Shown here piece by piece: positions 1-11,134 of a DNA stretch of 64,000 bases (position 1 is its first letter; each line of letters opens with the position of its first letter). The translations under genes were made by a program, and so were the position numbers. Under the pieces are notes generated by a model. The model was given only the letters and a program-made list of their open reading frames with translations. It was not told the origin of the DNA and searched no databases. Origin of the DNA: Sympetrum striolatum (taxonomy: Eukaryota; Arthropoda; Insecta; Odonata; Libellulidae); NCBI GenBank assembly GCA_947579665.1, contig OX388349.1, positions 19,252,459-19,316,458 of the forward strand, in the 5' to 3' direction.

Positions 1-2035
1 TATTTCTGAAAAAATTAATTGAGGTTTATTTACTCCCTCTGAATTCTACAGTAGTTGCCTCTTTTCTAACAACTTAAAAGGCCATTTTCTGGTCCAACAT
101 TTCACTATATTTCTAAGCCATCAACAGAAGCTATTACGCATGTGTTTATATTGTTGTTAGATAGTGACATTGAGGGAACGATTCTGGAAATATCATCACC
201 TTGACTGGTGCCATTTCATCTTTCCTCGTAGCGTGACTAGCTAAAGATGTGTGTCCTTCGAAGTTGTCTTTATCTGCTAGCACTGCATCATTTTAGCGTC
301 AATTATTGTCTTCCTTTGCTGCAAAAGAGATATCTCAATTGTCGACTCTTTCAGCTCATGTAAAATCGATCTCGGCGTCAGTTATTGTTGCGTTACGCGA
401 CACTGTTATTACGCACAACAACAATGAAATCACAACATTGTTATCAACTGATTATAACAATATTCGAAGCATTGTTGCGTAACGCGGCAATGACGTAAGA
501 AGCCATTCGTCATTTTATTGATCTCTGTTGCTACAATAAAGATAGATGGACATTTTCAGTACTTCCTCAATCACGTTTCCTTATTATGTTGCCATATTTA
601 TATACAATGCTTGGAATAGGGCTTTCTATTTTAGGCATTTGTTCAACGTTTTGATACTCTTCCATCGCTATCTTTTGATTTGCTTCGTGCTGAGGTAGTT
701 GCATCAAAACCATTAATTTTAGCCATTTAATTCGGTAATATCAATCAAGAGAGAATTACTAGTGCATGAAAAATATGTTTAAAGGTTGTCGAAACATATG
801 CTTATGAGAAACACAGAGGATGAATCATGAATATTAATTAATGCACTTTATCATTCCTTTTCAAAGTCACAGATAAAAAAATAAATAATTGCCTAATTTA
901 ACTTACTATTAAGAAGAATCTATGAAAAAGAATCAAATAACATAGTATATGAAAAAACTTTGTAAATTTTTTTAAATTAACCAAATCAATAAAATCGATT
1001 AATTTAATTGATTGTAATTTAATTAGTGCTTCCATGCATATTACCATTATCCATTCATATTGTATTACTAAACCTTATCTTATAATCCTTTTATACCTAC
1101 CTTTTAATGGGTTAAATAGCTCTAGATTAGCTATAGGCAAATCGACAGCCCCAAGCCTCATTTGCCATTTCCAAGTTCCCCAATGGACGTCATTCGTCCG
1201 CCTCCGCAAATGTACATCCTCAAAGGTTGGCAGCTGTGAAAGGGAGCGGCCGTTTGAAGAGGTCATTGCGTGGGCGCAGCAAAAGCAGGTGTACGCGGCG
1301 GAGGAAACAAAGCAAAAGAAAAGGCTTTCTCGGAGGATATGAATGGAAGTGGTCAGTCGCTTTAATTTCGCGCGGAGAGACATTTAGATGAGCAAGAGTG
1401 GATATCTCTGCGCAGCTGCGCGTTTGTTTTCGAGCCGCGGCTTTAATTTCTGCGGGTAAAAGTGGTATACGAAAATGGAGAACCTTTTGGGATTTTATGG
1501 AAAATCTCGCGGTGGAACTGTTTCTTGAGGAAAAGGGTTCATACCCCGTAATTGCGTTTTGTTCTTGATGGCGCATCTTGATGGATGGTCGTCTTTTAAA
1601 ACAGAATAGAAGAGAATGTGTCTTTCACTTTTTGTTTGCTTTTCTTATGGCTTTGAATGGTACAAAGGGGTTGACTTATGTATAGGAAACAATAATTCTA
1701 TTTGTTTTGATTAATTATCATTGAAAAAGCTCCTTTCATAACATAACTGTTCTTACTTAGGTTTTTTCTATTCCATGCATTTGAGTTTACTTTTACTCGA
1801 CTTTGTGTAGTAAAACTGTGCTCTGTTCGAAGCTTACAGTAACAAACTGAGTGAATGGGTTAAGATTAACATTACCGTTAGATCTTATTGCTTTACTGTC
1901 AATCAAAAGTATATTGCTTTTGTAGCCTGTAATCGAGCGGCAACTACAATGGCTTGTTTAATAAAATACCATTTATCTTGATGAAAAGAAGATAACCGAT
2001 GTTCTTTTTCCAGAGTATAAGGTTTATTAAAAAGA
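1..2035. other. AT-rich DNA, no gene seen; CpG-richer block at 1135-1575
   Basis: I see no coding region. Around 385-500 there are two direct copies of a TTGTTGCGT(T/A)ACGCG motif about 95 bases apart, inside a patch rich in ACAATG/CATTGT words. Positions 1135-1575 have clearly more CpG than the surroundings and open frames on both strands (102 to 118 codons). None of these encodes a recognisable motif, and the frames overlap each other, so I read them as by-products of base composition. The remainder is AT-rich sequence with no repeat or signal that I recognise. Confidence 0.5.
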
Positions 2036-2039
2036 ATCT

Positions 2040-2226
2040 ATAATATAAAATAGAGAGTGGGTATGTATGTATGTGTGTATGTATGTTCGCTAAACACTCG
2101 AGAGCCGAGAGTCGCAATACTTTGAAATTTTCTACATTATTAAAAGTCGACCCCGTGCAGAGTATAGGCTACTTTTATTTACCTTAAGTCCATGGTTCGA
2201 ACTCAGACGGGTCAAAACGTTTCCAT
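2040..2226 (+). repeat. Interspersed repeat with GTATG microsatellite head
   Basis: The block opens with a (GTAT)n-type run at 2061-2086. It continues through a TTCGC...CTCGAGAGCC segment, a TTTGAAATTTT segment near 2121 and a TATAGGCTACTTTTAT segment near 2164. From memory, this order (short tetranucleotide run, TTCGCnnnAAC-like spacer, TGAAATTT, TAGGCTACTTTT) is a widespread invertebrate repeat architecture, often grouped with Helitron-like or other non-autonomous DNA elements. I cannot confirm the class without a search. The tail CCATGGTTCG (2190-2199) followed by CAGACGGGTC is weakly echoed near 46128 by CCATGGTTCG and CAGATGACTC. No ORF belongs to it. Confidence 0.5.
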
Positions 2227-2229
2227 AAG

Positions 2230-4885
2230 AATTACACATAGGGGTATTTTTTTCGATGCAGGGTTAATTTCTTTTGCAAAATTAAATTAGAAAGAATGGT
2301 CCTAGAAAGTCGAATCAAGCACCAAAAGAAGGAAAATAGAATAAAAATTCGTATTCTGGTCATAAAATATCGTTTCCGACTTGAACATGCGAACAGTTTG
2401 ATAAAATACGTGAATATTTTACCCAAATTCTGAGGTTGCAAACAACCCATTCCCTTGACGATCTAGGTGATTGTTGATTCTAGCGCATGAGTTTATATAT
2501 AAGAAGACATTGAGAATTAATGAAATATTTAAGAAAGTTTTTCGAATTTTGTTTAAGCTTCTGTAGCAGTCATGTTTTATTTAAATCAACTTAATTGTTT
2601 ACCGTAAAATTATAAGTTTAATCGTAGTTTCCGTTTCGACTTTCGTTTCCGTGATAGTGTTTGTGTTAATGATTGTGTTCAGTGCTTATGCGGTGTTTTA
2701 GTTACTTTCCGTAAAATATTCATCGGTTGATTTCACAGTAATATTTATTTCTATTATTTGCTTATGCGCTTCCGTATCACCTTTGTGCATTTCTGAAAAT
2801 TAATCCTTAAAGGTGGTGATGTTTATCATAATTTTAACTTGGAAAATGTTTTTATAATCTTTGAACAAATGCTGTTTTTATCGAAGAAATTGTTCATTTG
2901 AAAGATATGAGATTGAATATTTAGTCAAGGTGGCTTTGTAAACTTAAGTACAATTTTCATTTCTTGGTTTATTGGTTTGAAATAATAAATCGGAATATCG
3001 TCTCAGGCTCTTTTTCAATTGCAAAATCAAATTAAGAAGAATCATTGTTGTCAACCTGAGATAAGTTTTGTAGAAATATTATATGAAAATGAACATTCAG
3101 ATGACCAAACATAGATTTCAGCAAAAAATTATGAGATCGTAAGATATTGGGATTTTTACGGAAAAGTTTCGTTTACGGTAATCCAACGGTAATCTGTCCC
3201 ATCGAACGAAGCTAAAATTATACATGTTAGATTATCTTCTTTTTTATAAAAGGATTATTGTATTTAATTCTACTTCTATTCTCCCCGTTGAGAATCAACG
3301 GGCGCTACAGCTAGTTAACAATAAAATACACGACTAGTTTCTGGAACTATTCTATTACGGAATTTTATACTATTAATTCTTTACAGTTCTATTTAGAAGC
3401 GTTTTCTTAAGAAGCGAGGGGTGATATATGAAGATATAGATATAGCTGGTCTTATAATAATTTACTTCGTCTTTTTCTGTATCCATTATTTATTTCGGTT
3501 GATTGCTGTTGATAGCTCATTCGTTTATTTATTCAGGGACTAGAGGACTAACGTTAGTCAAAACGACTAAAACATTAAGTATTTGCTATATGTTCGATTG
3601 CTTTCCTATAAGTTATTTGAAATTCATTTATCTTAATTATGACAGTTTATTTAGTCTAATAAGTTAGAAAACTATATAGTTTTAATTGCAGGTATCACAA
3701 CTTCCACAATCGTCGTTGGTCGTCATGGTGACGATGAATCAAAGGAGTTTAATTTTACGATAATTATATATTTTTATCAAAGTTCTAGCGATTTTAAATC
3801 GAAAAAAGTATTAGATAATATGGCTGAGAATACTTTCACATTCATTTTTTTGTACTTTTGAATTCTTCCTATTGCATAAGGTTAGCATGGAATTCAAGAT
3901 AATCCTGTTCCAATAGATTTCTCGTGTCTGTTTGCGGATTTGCAAGTAAAATTCCGCCTCAAGACAGAGTAAACTTCATAGACGGATCTCTCCGCGTTAC
4001 TTCTTTTTCGGATGTTCAATATTTGATTCCGATTTCTCCTTTATATAACTTTGAAATCAAGTGAAAGGGTTCATTTAAATCTGCGAATATGAAATCTCTC
4101 TTTTTTATTCCCACTTTTTGAGCACGTGCGGTGTATTTGCATTTATCATACAGACGCGTAGAAAGATATTTGCATGGAATTTGCGTGAGTTCTAGCAATT
4201 TTAACATTCATGTTTTTATATAAAAACTTAATGTTAAAATTTTTGCTTGCTGTGTTTACAATGTGAGTTGTTCATTTTTTAATTAATTTCTAATTATTTT
4301 ATGCATTTAGCATGCATCCTGCATTGAACCAATCTTCCGATGAAATTCAAATACTGTTTTACTTTTATGTTATAAGCTATAGAAAATGAAAAATATATTT
4401 TAAAATTAAATGTACATTGGCTGGATTCCCCATTCCTTTGTGTAGTCGTTTTATGAGTCTTTGATAGGTATTAACGCCATCAACAGCTAATACATTCCAT
4501 TATTTTATAGTATCCGTTACGAAGTTATGTATCCAACTTCCCCTGAAGTCATATATCCTGTTACCCGATGGAGAACCTGAAATTCAGAACTTACCTTCAA
4601 CTTCCTGAATACGAAGATCTTATCTTTACTTTTCTGTAAATTTCGTTGCTAGTCTTGAAACTGATTGATCTATAAAAGAACTACGATAAAAAATTCAAAA
4701 GAAATAACGTGTACAAATTCCTCAAATATAACTCCAAAAAGAGTTTAACCGGTTTCAGTGACTAAGTACAATCGTTACAACCTAATATGAAATTTTTTAA
4801 TATGAAATTCTACAAAGTTACGTTAGACAAAATTTATTTTTCTGATTGATGTTAAATTTACTTTGTAAAATCTATGTATTTATTT
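2230..4885. other. AT-rich DNA, no supported feature
   Basis: Six-frame reading gives only two short open frames (2232-2450 and 4016-4207, both on the minus strand). Neither has a recognisable domain, a compositional shift or a repeat partner. A pyrimidine tract ending in AATTGCAG precedes 3692 and could be a 3' splice site, but no convincing donor follows within exon range. Nothing else is supportable. Confidence 0.5.
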
Positions 4886-4887
4886 TT

Positions 4888-5122
4888 ATTAATGAGTTTT
4901 CGCGGTTTTTTTCACCCACCTTCTTTGTGGGTGTTTTCCCGCAACGTGGTTATTTTTTGTCAACCTTCAGTTGCAAAGATTTTTCCCATACACTGCTCTT
5001 TCTTTTTGTATTTTTTTAATAATTTCACTATAAATGTAATCGACATACGAGGTTAGGCGGAAGAGAGGCTCACCTGGGCCTAACCTCGCCGATAAAGGGT
5101 CCAACTAACTAACTAACTGTTT
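4888..5122 (+). repeat. Repeat family C, copy 1 (3' end with AACT tail)
   Basis: This is the best-preserved copy of a dispersed family found at least five times in the window (also near 25.1, 29.7, 48.9 and 61.5 kb). Shared landmarks in order are a short hairpin CACCCAC..GTGGGTG (4913-4933), a CCCGCAACGTGG segment, TTGCAAAGATTTTTCCC and a GAGGTTAGG...CCTAACCTC inverted repeat (5050-5089). A GATAAAGGGTCC segment and a short AACT tandem tail (5100-5118) follow. A 60-codon frame runs through it, but related frames in the other copies are interrupted and shifted, so it is not a gene. A polyadenylation-like AATAAAGGGTC in the sister copy followed by a tetranucleotide tail fits the 3' end of a SINE or RTE/CR1-type LINE. 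The class is inferred. Confidence 0.6.
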
Positions 5123-5129
5123 TAATATT

Positions 5130-5370
5130 TTGTGATTTCCGCTCTTTGTTTTTTTTCTGTAGGACTGACAAAAGAATTGTTACCACTAACAATGGCTCTT
5201 TCGACACGATGTTTTTTACTCTTAATTGCCGATTACAACACTGTGTCGATTATTGTAATGTGGGACCACAATAATAAGTTGTTTTACGTTAAATTATTTA
5301 TAAGAAGTGATCCTTTAATTAAGCGCATTATAAATGTTCAAATTTACACTAAATTATCTCCAGTATAACC
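5130..5370. other. AT-rich spacer, no feature
   Basis: A 78-codon open frame on the plus strand has no recognisable motif and no repeat partner. It is most likely chance. Confidence 0.4.
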
Positions 5371-5372
5371 CT

Positions 5373-5462
5373 AAAAGCAGCGCCTTTGGCTCTGGTGAAG
5401 GCGGTCCCGGGATTGATTCCCTGTGATAACCCATGTGCAAAATGACATAAGCTGTCGAAGCA
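5373..5462 (+). repeat. tRNA-derived SINE-like copy (family S1, copy 2)
   Basis: The segment carries a degenerate RNA polymerase III B-box (GGGATTGATTCC, 5409-5420), followed by an ACCCATGTGCAAAATGAC body segment (about 5429-5446) and TAAGCTG. The same order and spacing appear on the minus strand at 12.39-12.50 kb, where the B-box is canonical. The match across both head and body shows that this is one dispersed family rather than a solitary tRNA gene. No A-box is clear in this copy, so it is probably 5'-degraded. Confidence 0.6.
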
Positions 5463-5479
5463 CTTTTAGCAATACATCT

Positions 5480-6315
5480 ACTAAAACTTCATTCAGTATC
5501 CCTTCATGATTAGTTATGTATTTCACGTTTTTTGATTAAGTTATTCGTTCTACCGTCTAATAATATGGTACTGGTTTCCCTTCGATAGCTATGCTTTATA
5601 GTATTTGTCTTACTTGCCTATTTATGCGCGACATAAGGAAACATATTTTTATTAACTCTATTGTCATTTATCAAAAAAGTTGACATTGTTGAGCCTTGTA
5701 GAGAAAATTTCTGGTTTCGGTTATGAATTTTTCCCAAAAACTTATAATGCTTGGTACTAGTTAGCATAACAAAAACGAGATAACCAAATATTTATTGAGT
5801 TGTACTCATGATAAATTGTAAAAAATATTATCATGAAAATCAAGCTATACCGCGTCTGGAATAATTCCAATCTCAAATTGAACCAATCGATATTGACATT
5901 CAGATTGTTGCGGCTGATTAATCATGAGAAATCAGCAATTTCGTGCAAGTAACAATAGGACTTGTGTTAAGATAAGGCCATTTATTGAGCGACAATGAAT
6001 ATCCATTCACCTAATCGTGAGTGTAGATATATGTTTTTAATTTGTATACACATAGTCCAGTAATCACGTTGTACACCGATCACATGGGTCACAAAATACA
6101 TATTATAGAGTTCACTCAATAAACAAAAGTGCAATACGATTTCTTATTGAGCCTCATAATTTGTACAAAATAACAACCCGAATTTTCACGCGACATTTTG
6201 AGAAAATTCGTAGCTTGTATGAATCTACTCGTAGCCTAAATGAGCTTGCCGTTATAACTCCCCATTCAGGGCTTAAAAGAAATGTATATCTGTATGTGAT
6301 TCATATAGTAAATCA
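5480..6315. other. AT-rich DNA, no supported feature
   Basis: I see only one short plus-strand frame (6161-6382), which runs into the miniature element at 6318 and therefore cannot be a conserved gene. No repeat partner was recognised for the rest. Confidence 0.4.
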
Positions 6316-6317
6316 AA

Positions 6318-6400
6318 GTACAGTCCTGGCCAAAATTAACGCAGCACCGGCCGTAAGGATCGCTAGGGAGGTGCTGCGTTAATTTTGGCCAGGAGTGTAC
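6318..6400. mobile_element. 77 bp Tc1/mariner-like miniature element (copy 1)
   Basis: An almost complete inverted repeat: the left arm 6318-6348 and right arm 6370-6400 pair over 31 bases with one mismatch, around a 21 base centre. The arms contain CCTGGCCAAAATTAACGC, which resembles Tc1-type transposon ends (CAGTnnTGGCCAAAA). Both ends abut TA dinucleotides, so the element proper would be 6321-6397 with a TA target duplication. A second copy lies at 14899-14981 with the same length and a related centre. There is no coding capacity; it would rely on a transposase encoded elsewhere. Confidence 0.8.
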
Positions 6401-6789
6401 ATTACGATTTTTTCGTTTCATAATTTACTTATTAATATCTATATAAACAGATACAGAAATCAGATCAGAAACAATGAGTATTCTACCTTTCGCTGGGTTA
6501 ATGTGCGTCAAAATTCGAACTTCAAAAATCCCAATTAAATGCCATCTTCTTCACTCCCTGGTAGCTTACATTTTTCTTTAAGTCATCCAACATCTTTTGC
6601 TTTTGTCTTCTCATTTTTTCGTTTAATTTTACTCTTAATTACATAACTAATTGGATCAAATAAAATCCTCATTCTCATGCGATATTTCGAGCAAAGTGGG
6701 TTTAATTTGAACTACATAAGCTCTAAACGAACTTGGGACTGAAAATCCCCATTCTCGGTCTAAAAGAGCTGTGTATCTGGTGGATCCTT

Positions 6790-7450
6790 TTATGTTACGG
6801 CCGTGGGCGAAGTGGTGCAGAAGAGCCCTGGAAACACTGTTCTCCTCGAAGATTGAGGAAAAAGGGAAAAATGAGTTTCCGTTCGGAAGCAGAGCCGCGT
6901 ACTAATTCAACCGAGTCCGCAGGACCTCGTGAATCTCCGGACGGACCAGGGCCACATAAGCTCCAGAGGGGAGGATAAATGTAATGGTAAGGGAGGCGCG
7001 TGGTTTGGGGTTTTTGGACGCCTTCCAGGTGAGGAAGTGACACGGAGGCTGTTACCTGGTGATTGAGGACAGCTAATGCGTGCGCCCATGTGATCCACAT
7101 TCTCCCGTGCATCGGAAAACCATTTGGCCGCGATACAAGCGTATTTTGCGATCGTGACCGTGCGGGAAGTCCGATCACGATTTTTCCAGGCTTTTCTCGC
7201 TTTTTATTCAAGGTTCGCCGGAGATTAGATACATATGTCTTAAGTCCGGGGCTTTTCTCCGGAAAAAGTAAATTTCCGGCGATGGAATTATTATCGCTTT
7301 TTACTTTGAGGAACGTGATCTCCGGCGGTCGTCTTTCATGACCGAAATTTCTTTTTCTTGCGGCTGCGGAGCAGTACTTATTGCTGCTGCACGGTTCGTG
7401 TTGCGATTTAAGGGCTATTGTATGGATCTTATAAATTCTCGTGACCAAGT
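6790..7450. other. CpG-rich block containing the longest ORF (217 codons, minus strand)
   Basis: This block has far more CpG and GC than its neighbours and open frames on several overlapping phases of both strands, including a 217-codon minus-strand frame (6795-7448), an 81-codon and a 92-codon plus-strand frame. The long frame is rich in Arg, Ser and Pro, has no signal peptide or membrane segment, and no motif I recognise. GC-rich DNA lacks stop codons by composition, so I do not call a gene. An unspliced exon, a promoter-proximal CpG-retaining island or an old repeat are alternatives. No splice pair or repeat partner was found. Confidence 0.35.
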
Positions 7451-7772
7451 ATTGTGGAGCTTAAATTCAACTTTAAGTCGAAGTTAAAATCCATGCTTTT
7501 TGTACGCACCAATCCTATTAATGTGATACCGAGATAATATCCACCAGATTGTTTTATAATACGAGAACTGAAATTGATGAAGAAGATGATGAAGATTTTG
7601 CTTGTGAACATTGTAAGAAAATATCAAAACGAAATGGGTTCTTTCAGCAAAAAATATTATTTCATATTCATCTATTGTAAATTGTAACATTAATATTGAT
7701 TTATAATAGTTCATAATAAAAATATAGTTTTACTTTGTATATAACCGTGTTTGTCCTCTCAAGATTTCCTTA

Positions 7773-7967
7773 TGGGGTAAAATGGCTACCCCTGGTCACT
7801 TTACAAGAGTTGAAAAAAACCAAAATTGCGAAAATATCTTCTAATATATCGTTGATGTATTGCTGGTTATTGATTCTGCACTACATGCTTAGTATTTTTA
7901 AATTGTATTTCCTTCTAAAATAATAAACTTTATGCTCATTTTGTCTTATAGTAGCCACTTTACCCCA
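7773..7967. mobile_element. ~195 bp MITE with TGGGGTAAA(A/G)TGGCTAC ends
   Basis: The left end 7773-7789 and right end 7951-7967 are a 17 base inverted repeat with one mismatch. Just inside the left end, the reversed motif GTCACTTTAC (7795-7804) repeats the same word, as is common in subterminal transposase-binding arrays. The interior is AT-rich and short, so this is a non-autonomous element. GGGGTAAAGTGG-type ends are familiar to me from insect MITEs, but I cannot assign a superfamily. No clean target-site duplication is visible. Confidence 0.65.
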
Positions 7968-8079
7968 GTCCCCAACCAAATAATTAACAAAATATGTAAC
8001 AAAATAATAATATATCTATAATTACGAAAATATTAAACATTTTCCGATGAAAATTGTTCCTCCTACTACATTTTGATTA

Positions 8080-8425
8080 ATGTAGTATCTTCCATTCGTC
8101 TTTTGGTAAAGTATCAAAAAATATATTACTCATTTACAGTTGTTACAGTGTAAATCATGGTTATGAAGACATGAAGGTTACTTAGGTGTGGAAACAATGA
8201 TTAGTGGCACTGATTAAGTTCTCTCCATTTGAAATGCAGAGAGAAGAGCTAATCGTATAATCATAGTGATTCACTTACGTGGAAATGTTCTACTTAAAGC
8301 ATTTTCTCTATCCGAGTAAAGCAAGGACAAACCTCACTCGTCATCCTGCCCAGTGGCCCTCACTTCCCCTACTAAAAGGCAACTTAAAGGGATCCGTAGC
8401 GCCTCGGCATGTCATCTTATATTCT
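8080..8425 (+). repeat. Dispersed repeat family R, copy at 8.1-8.4 kb
   Basis: It aligns by eye with copies at 26.64-27.05 and 37.64-38.02 kb through the same ordered landmarks. These are CATTCGTCTTTTGGTA (about 8093), CACTGATTAAGTTCTCTCC (about 8208), TTACGTGGAAATGTTCTAC (8276-8293), AAAGCATTTTCTCT, ACCTCACTCGTCATC (8332-8346) and a following GCC(C/T)(A/T)GT. A 74-codon frame crosses it by chance. The family has no inverted ends that I can see and its class is unknown. Confidence 0.6.
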
Positions 8426-8639
8426 TGTCTTTCTCCTTCCAGCCTTTTAATTTGGATTCGCTCCCAAAAAACCTCTGAAATATTCAATTTGGATGATATT
8501 TAATTCGGTCATCCACTTTTATTAAAAATCAGATTTGCCTGCGTCTTATATTTATAGAGAAGTGGAAGTTTTACTTGAGCTGAATGCTCCCGTCTCCCCT
8601 TCATTTTTATTCTACCCCTAGAATTATTAGGTTTATATG

Positions 8640-8835
8640 TCTGATGAAGTCCTCGGCAATAATTTCACGATCCTGAAGGTTGCCTGGATCCTCATCTCCT
8701 CCAATATTGCCAGCGTAACACCTGAGGAGGGAATGAGGTAATTTGGTGAGGTGAGGAGTTAGGTAATTTACCCTTCCTCTACTCTTTGAGCTGTAATGCT
8801 TTAACAGGAGCAATTATTCCTAAACGCTGCTCCAT
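8640..8835 (-). repeat. Dispersed repeat family R, inverted copy
   Basis: Read on the minus strand it runs GTTAAAGCATTACAGCTC, AGTAGAGGAAGGG, AATTACCTAACTCCTCACC, CCTCATTCCCTCCTCAGG, then GTTACGCTGGC and AACCTTCAGG. These correspond to the AAAGCATTCnGnCTC, ACCTCACTCCTCATC, CCTCATTC and CCTTCAGG landmarks of the plus-strand copies. The two copies at 8.1-8.8 kb therefore point toward each other. A 68-codon minus-strand frame lies within it and is not conserved elsewhere. Confidence 0.5.
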
Positions 8836-8839
8836 GACC

Positions 8840-10145
8840 ATATAAATAACAAGGCGTTTGGCGTAATAAATAACAAGATTTATGATGGTGGATATAACAT
8901 TTTATTGCAGTATTAATCTAGGTGGAAGTCCATACATGGAATCACTCATTCCTCAATAAATTCCACTCCATCACATAGCGATAAACAAAATAGAGACAAA
9001 AACACGTGAAAATATATTTTGTGTTCCCAAAAAAACGAATGGAAAAGGTACGGTATCAAGATATAGTTGTGAGAGCTCAAGTCTTGTAAGTTCTTGTCTC
9101 ATGACAACATCTGGGAGTTGCTTATCCGAGTCGGAGAGTGGAACTTTCCTGGATTGTCCCGTCAGATGGCATTGAGACCCTTTCAGAATTGGGATTCATG
9201 TATTCCAATTCGTAACTTCGGACTGCGACTCCTACCTATTCAGTGGGTTTCTCATTTAGCGGACAAACTTTGCAATTAGTACGTCTAATTAGTCTACGTG
9301 TATTAAAATTATCCGTGCATGTTAAGTATTAATTTCAGTTTATTTCCAGCCCGTAAGAGGCTCTTTCTTCCGAAAAATTTGACCTAAAACCAGTGTCTCC
9401 TGGGTATAGGTTAAAACTTACCAACTGTAATCCAAGAGTTCCTTTTAAAATTTTTCAATATTTAGAAGCCTCTCGTGGGATCAAAGGGGGAGATTAATTT
9501 AAAGTTTTGCGAGTGGAGGAAAATTTTCTAGCTGGAAGTTAAAAGCTAGGAAATTATGAATTATTTTTTTAAACGTGGGATTAGCCTTTCCTAAGATCAG
9601 TGGGGCAGAAATTATGGCCTTCCGGAGAATTCTGCTTGCCTCTGAAAGATATTAGTGTGGTAAGTCAGAAGTGATCTTCAAATTATTGGAAAGTTGATAA
9701 ATTGACCTCCTACCCGTGATATCTTTTGCTTTTTCAACCCAGGGGAATAATACATATGGGTCAGGTAGAATTAGGTTGAGGTATAAAATTTATTTGAAGA
9801 ATTCGTAATGATCATTGAATATGTTCGCATTGTTCCATCCAATCCACGAGTAAAGTGTTAAAGCAAAATTTTTCAACCTTTTACAGCTCAAGATTCAACA
9901 ATTTCCTATTTACTATAGATTTTCCCTAAAAACTACTATGACACTCTGTGCTATAAGGTACGCGTTCTCTAGAATCCAGTCGTGTGGTGTTATTTGTGCA
10001 ACTTTACTTATTTGTGGGTATATATGTGAATTGTGTAAACATTTTAATTTTTCTCTGAATTTAATTTGCTACTTTTAATTATTTATTTACCCGAAACGTT
10101 ATATACACACTATGTAGGCCACTTTTACGTTAAATTAATATGTTT
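8840..10145. other. AT-rich DNA, no supported feature
   Basis: One 61-codon frame (9094-9279) has no recognisable motif. A 3' splice-like tract precedes 9351, but no donor or open frame supports an exon. Nothing else was recognised. Confidence 0.45.
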
Positions 10146-10149
10146 CCGT

Positions 10150-10870
10150 ATCTCTAAATTTCTTGTAGCTAAAGTAGACATTACTTGTGAAAAGTGACCT
10201 ATAGGTATAACTGAAAATAATTCTAAGGGAAGTGGTAACTATTTTTTTTAGTTATATAGATGAAGAACTTAATTTATTGCTGTTTATTTTGATATTTAAT
10301 GATAATTGTTACCTTTCAATGAGCTACGAAAATCGAATTAGCTTCACATTTTTTTTCTACGATCTCTGACAAAAAATAGCATGCGATAACTGAGGACAAT
10401 TTCAAGAGAAGATTCGTGTTTCAATGGTGAAGAACTTAATTAATTTCTGCTTATTCTGATATTGAACAATCCTGAAAAGAAAGGAAAGTTGGAACACGGC
10501 TGTTGAGGAATTACGGGTTTAAAATCTCCAATGGCCGTTTTTGTCGGCGTTCCTCTTCTCATTCCCCGGTATTCCGAGAAAACAAGACAGGAAACCGCAC
10601 TTTTTGAGAGCCTTCAACACGTATTTCGAATGCTATGCATTCTTCGTCAGGAGCGAATCGAAATATGAGTCCTCTCAAAAAGTGCGGTGTCCTGTCTTGT
10701 TTTCTCGGAATACCGGGGAATGAGAAGAGGAACGCCGACAAAAACGGCCATTGGAGATTTTAAACCTCTAATTTAACAATCTTGTTTTCTTTCTATGAGA
10801 TATAAAATTCAAAATTGACCGATAACTTCATTTCTACAATCTCTGGCAAAACACAGTCGTCTTACGGTTC
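10150..10870 (+). repeat. Degenerate tandem units of about 167-179 bp, interrupted by a MITE
   Basis: TGAAGAACTTAATT recurs at 10261 and 10428, with matching context on both sides: ATAACTGA(A/G)(A/G)A(T/C)AATT upstream and GCT(G/T)(T/A)TTATT(T/C)TGATATT downstream. A further shared segment is (A/C)TACGATCTCTGACAAAA near 10357, seen again as CTACAATCTCTGGCAAAA near 10833. The second unit is split by the 255 bp palindromic element at 10514-10768. Excising the palindrome brings the second unit close to the length of the first. Confidence 0.5.
10514..10768. mobile_element. 255 bp near-perfect palindromic MITE
   Basis: Arms 10516-10610 and 10672-10766 are 95 bases each and pair with a single mismatch (an A/C difference in GAAACC versus GACACC). 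The 61 base centre is itself partly self-complementary (TATTTCGAATGC against GAATCGAAATA). TA dinucleotides sit at both edges (10512-10513 and 10769-10770), fitting a TA target duplication. Because the arms mirror each other, both strands give a 60-codon frame with nearly identical ends; these frames are artefacts of the palindrome. The near identity of the arms suggests a young insertion. A transcript would fold into one long hairpin. Confidence 0.8.
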
Positions 10871-11134
10871 CGCGCATCTTATCTGCATGGGTGAGCGTAA
10901 TTTAATTAGGCACACTATGTACACGAATATAATTAGTTCATGAATCAGTAGGCAATTAATTATTGAGGAAACATAAAAAGTAAGCCTGTACTTATTAAGG
11001 TCAGCAACATTTGTATTCCCTTAGATAAAATCCCTCTCATGGAAACGCCCTTTGAGTCGTCGTCTTTGCGGGAGGGATTCGAATCCTTGAGCTCATCCTT
11101 CCTCGCAAATTCATTCGCAATTAGCGCCCTTAAG

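Noticed and set aside
688..706. let-7-like start (TGAGGTAGTTGC)
   Set aside because: Only the first nine bases agree with let-7 and no opposite hairpin arm is seen within 80 bases.
4874..5056. Conserved small protein, because similar peptides occur at 61.5 and 29.7 kb
   Set aside because: All are translations of repeat family C. Similarity is at nucleotide level over frames that shift and end differently.
6795..7448. 217-codon minus-strand frame as a protein-coding gene
   Set aside because: Several overlapping frames are open on both strands because the block is GC-rich. No domain, signal peptide or splice context supports coding.
10541..10741. Two nearly identical 60-codon frames on opposite strands
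   Set aside because: They are mirror images produced by the 95 bp inverted arms of the palindromic MITE, not conserved proteins.
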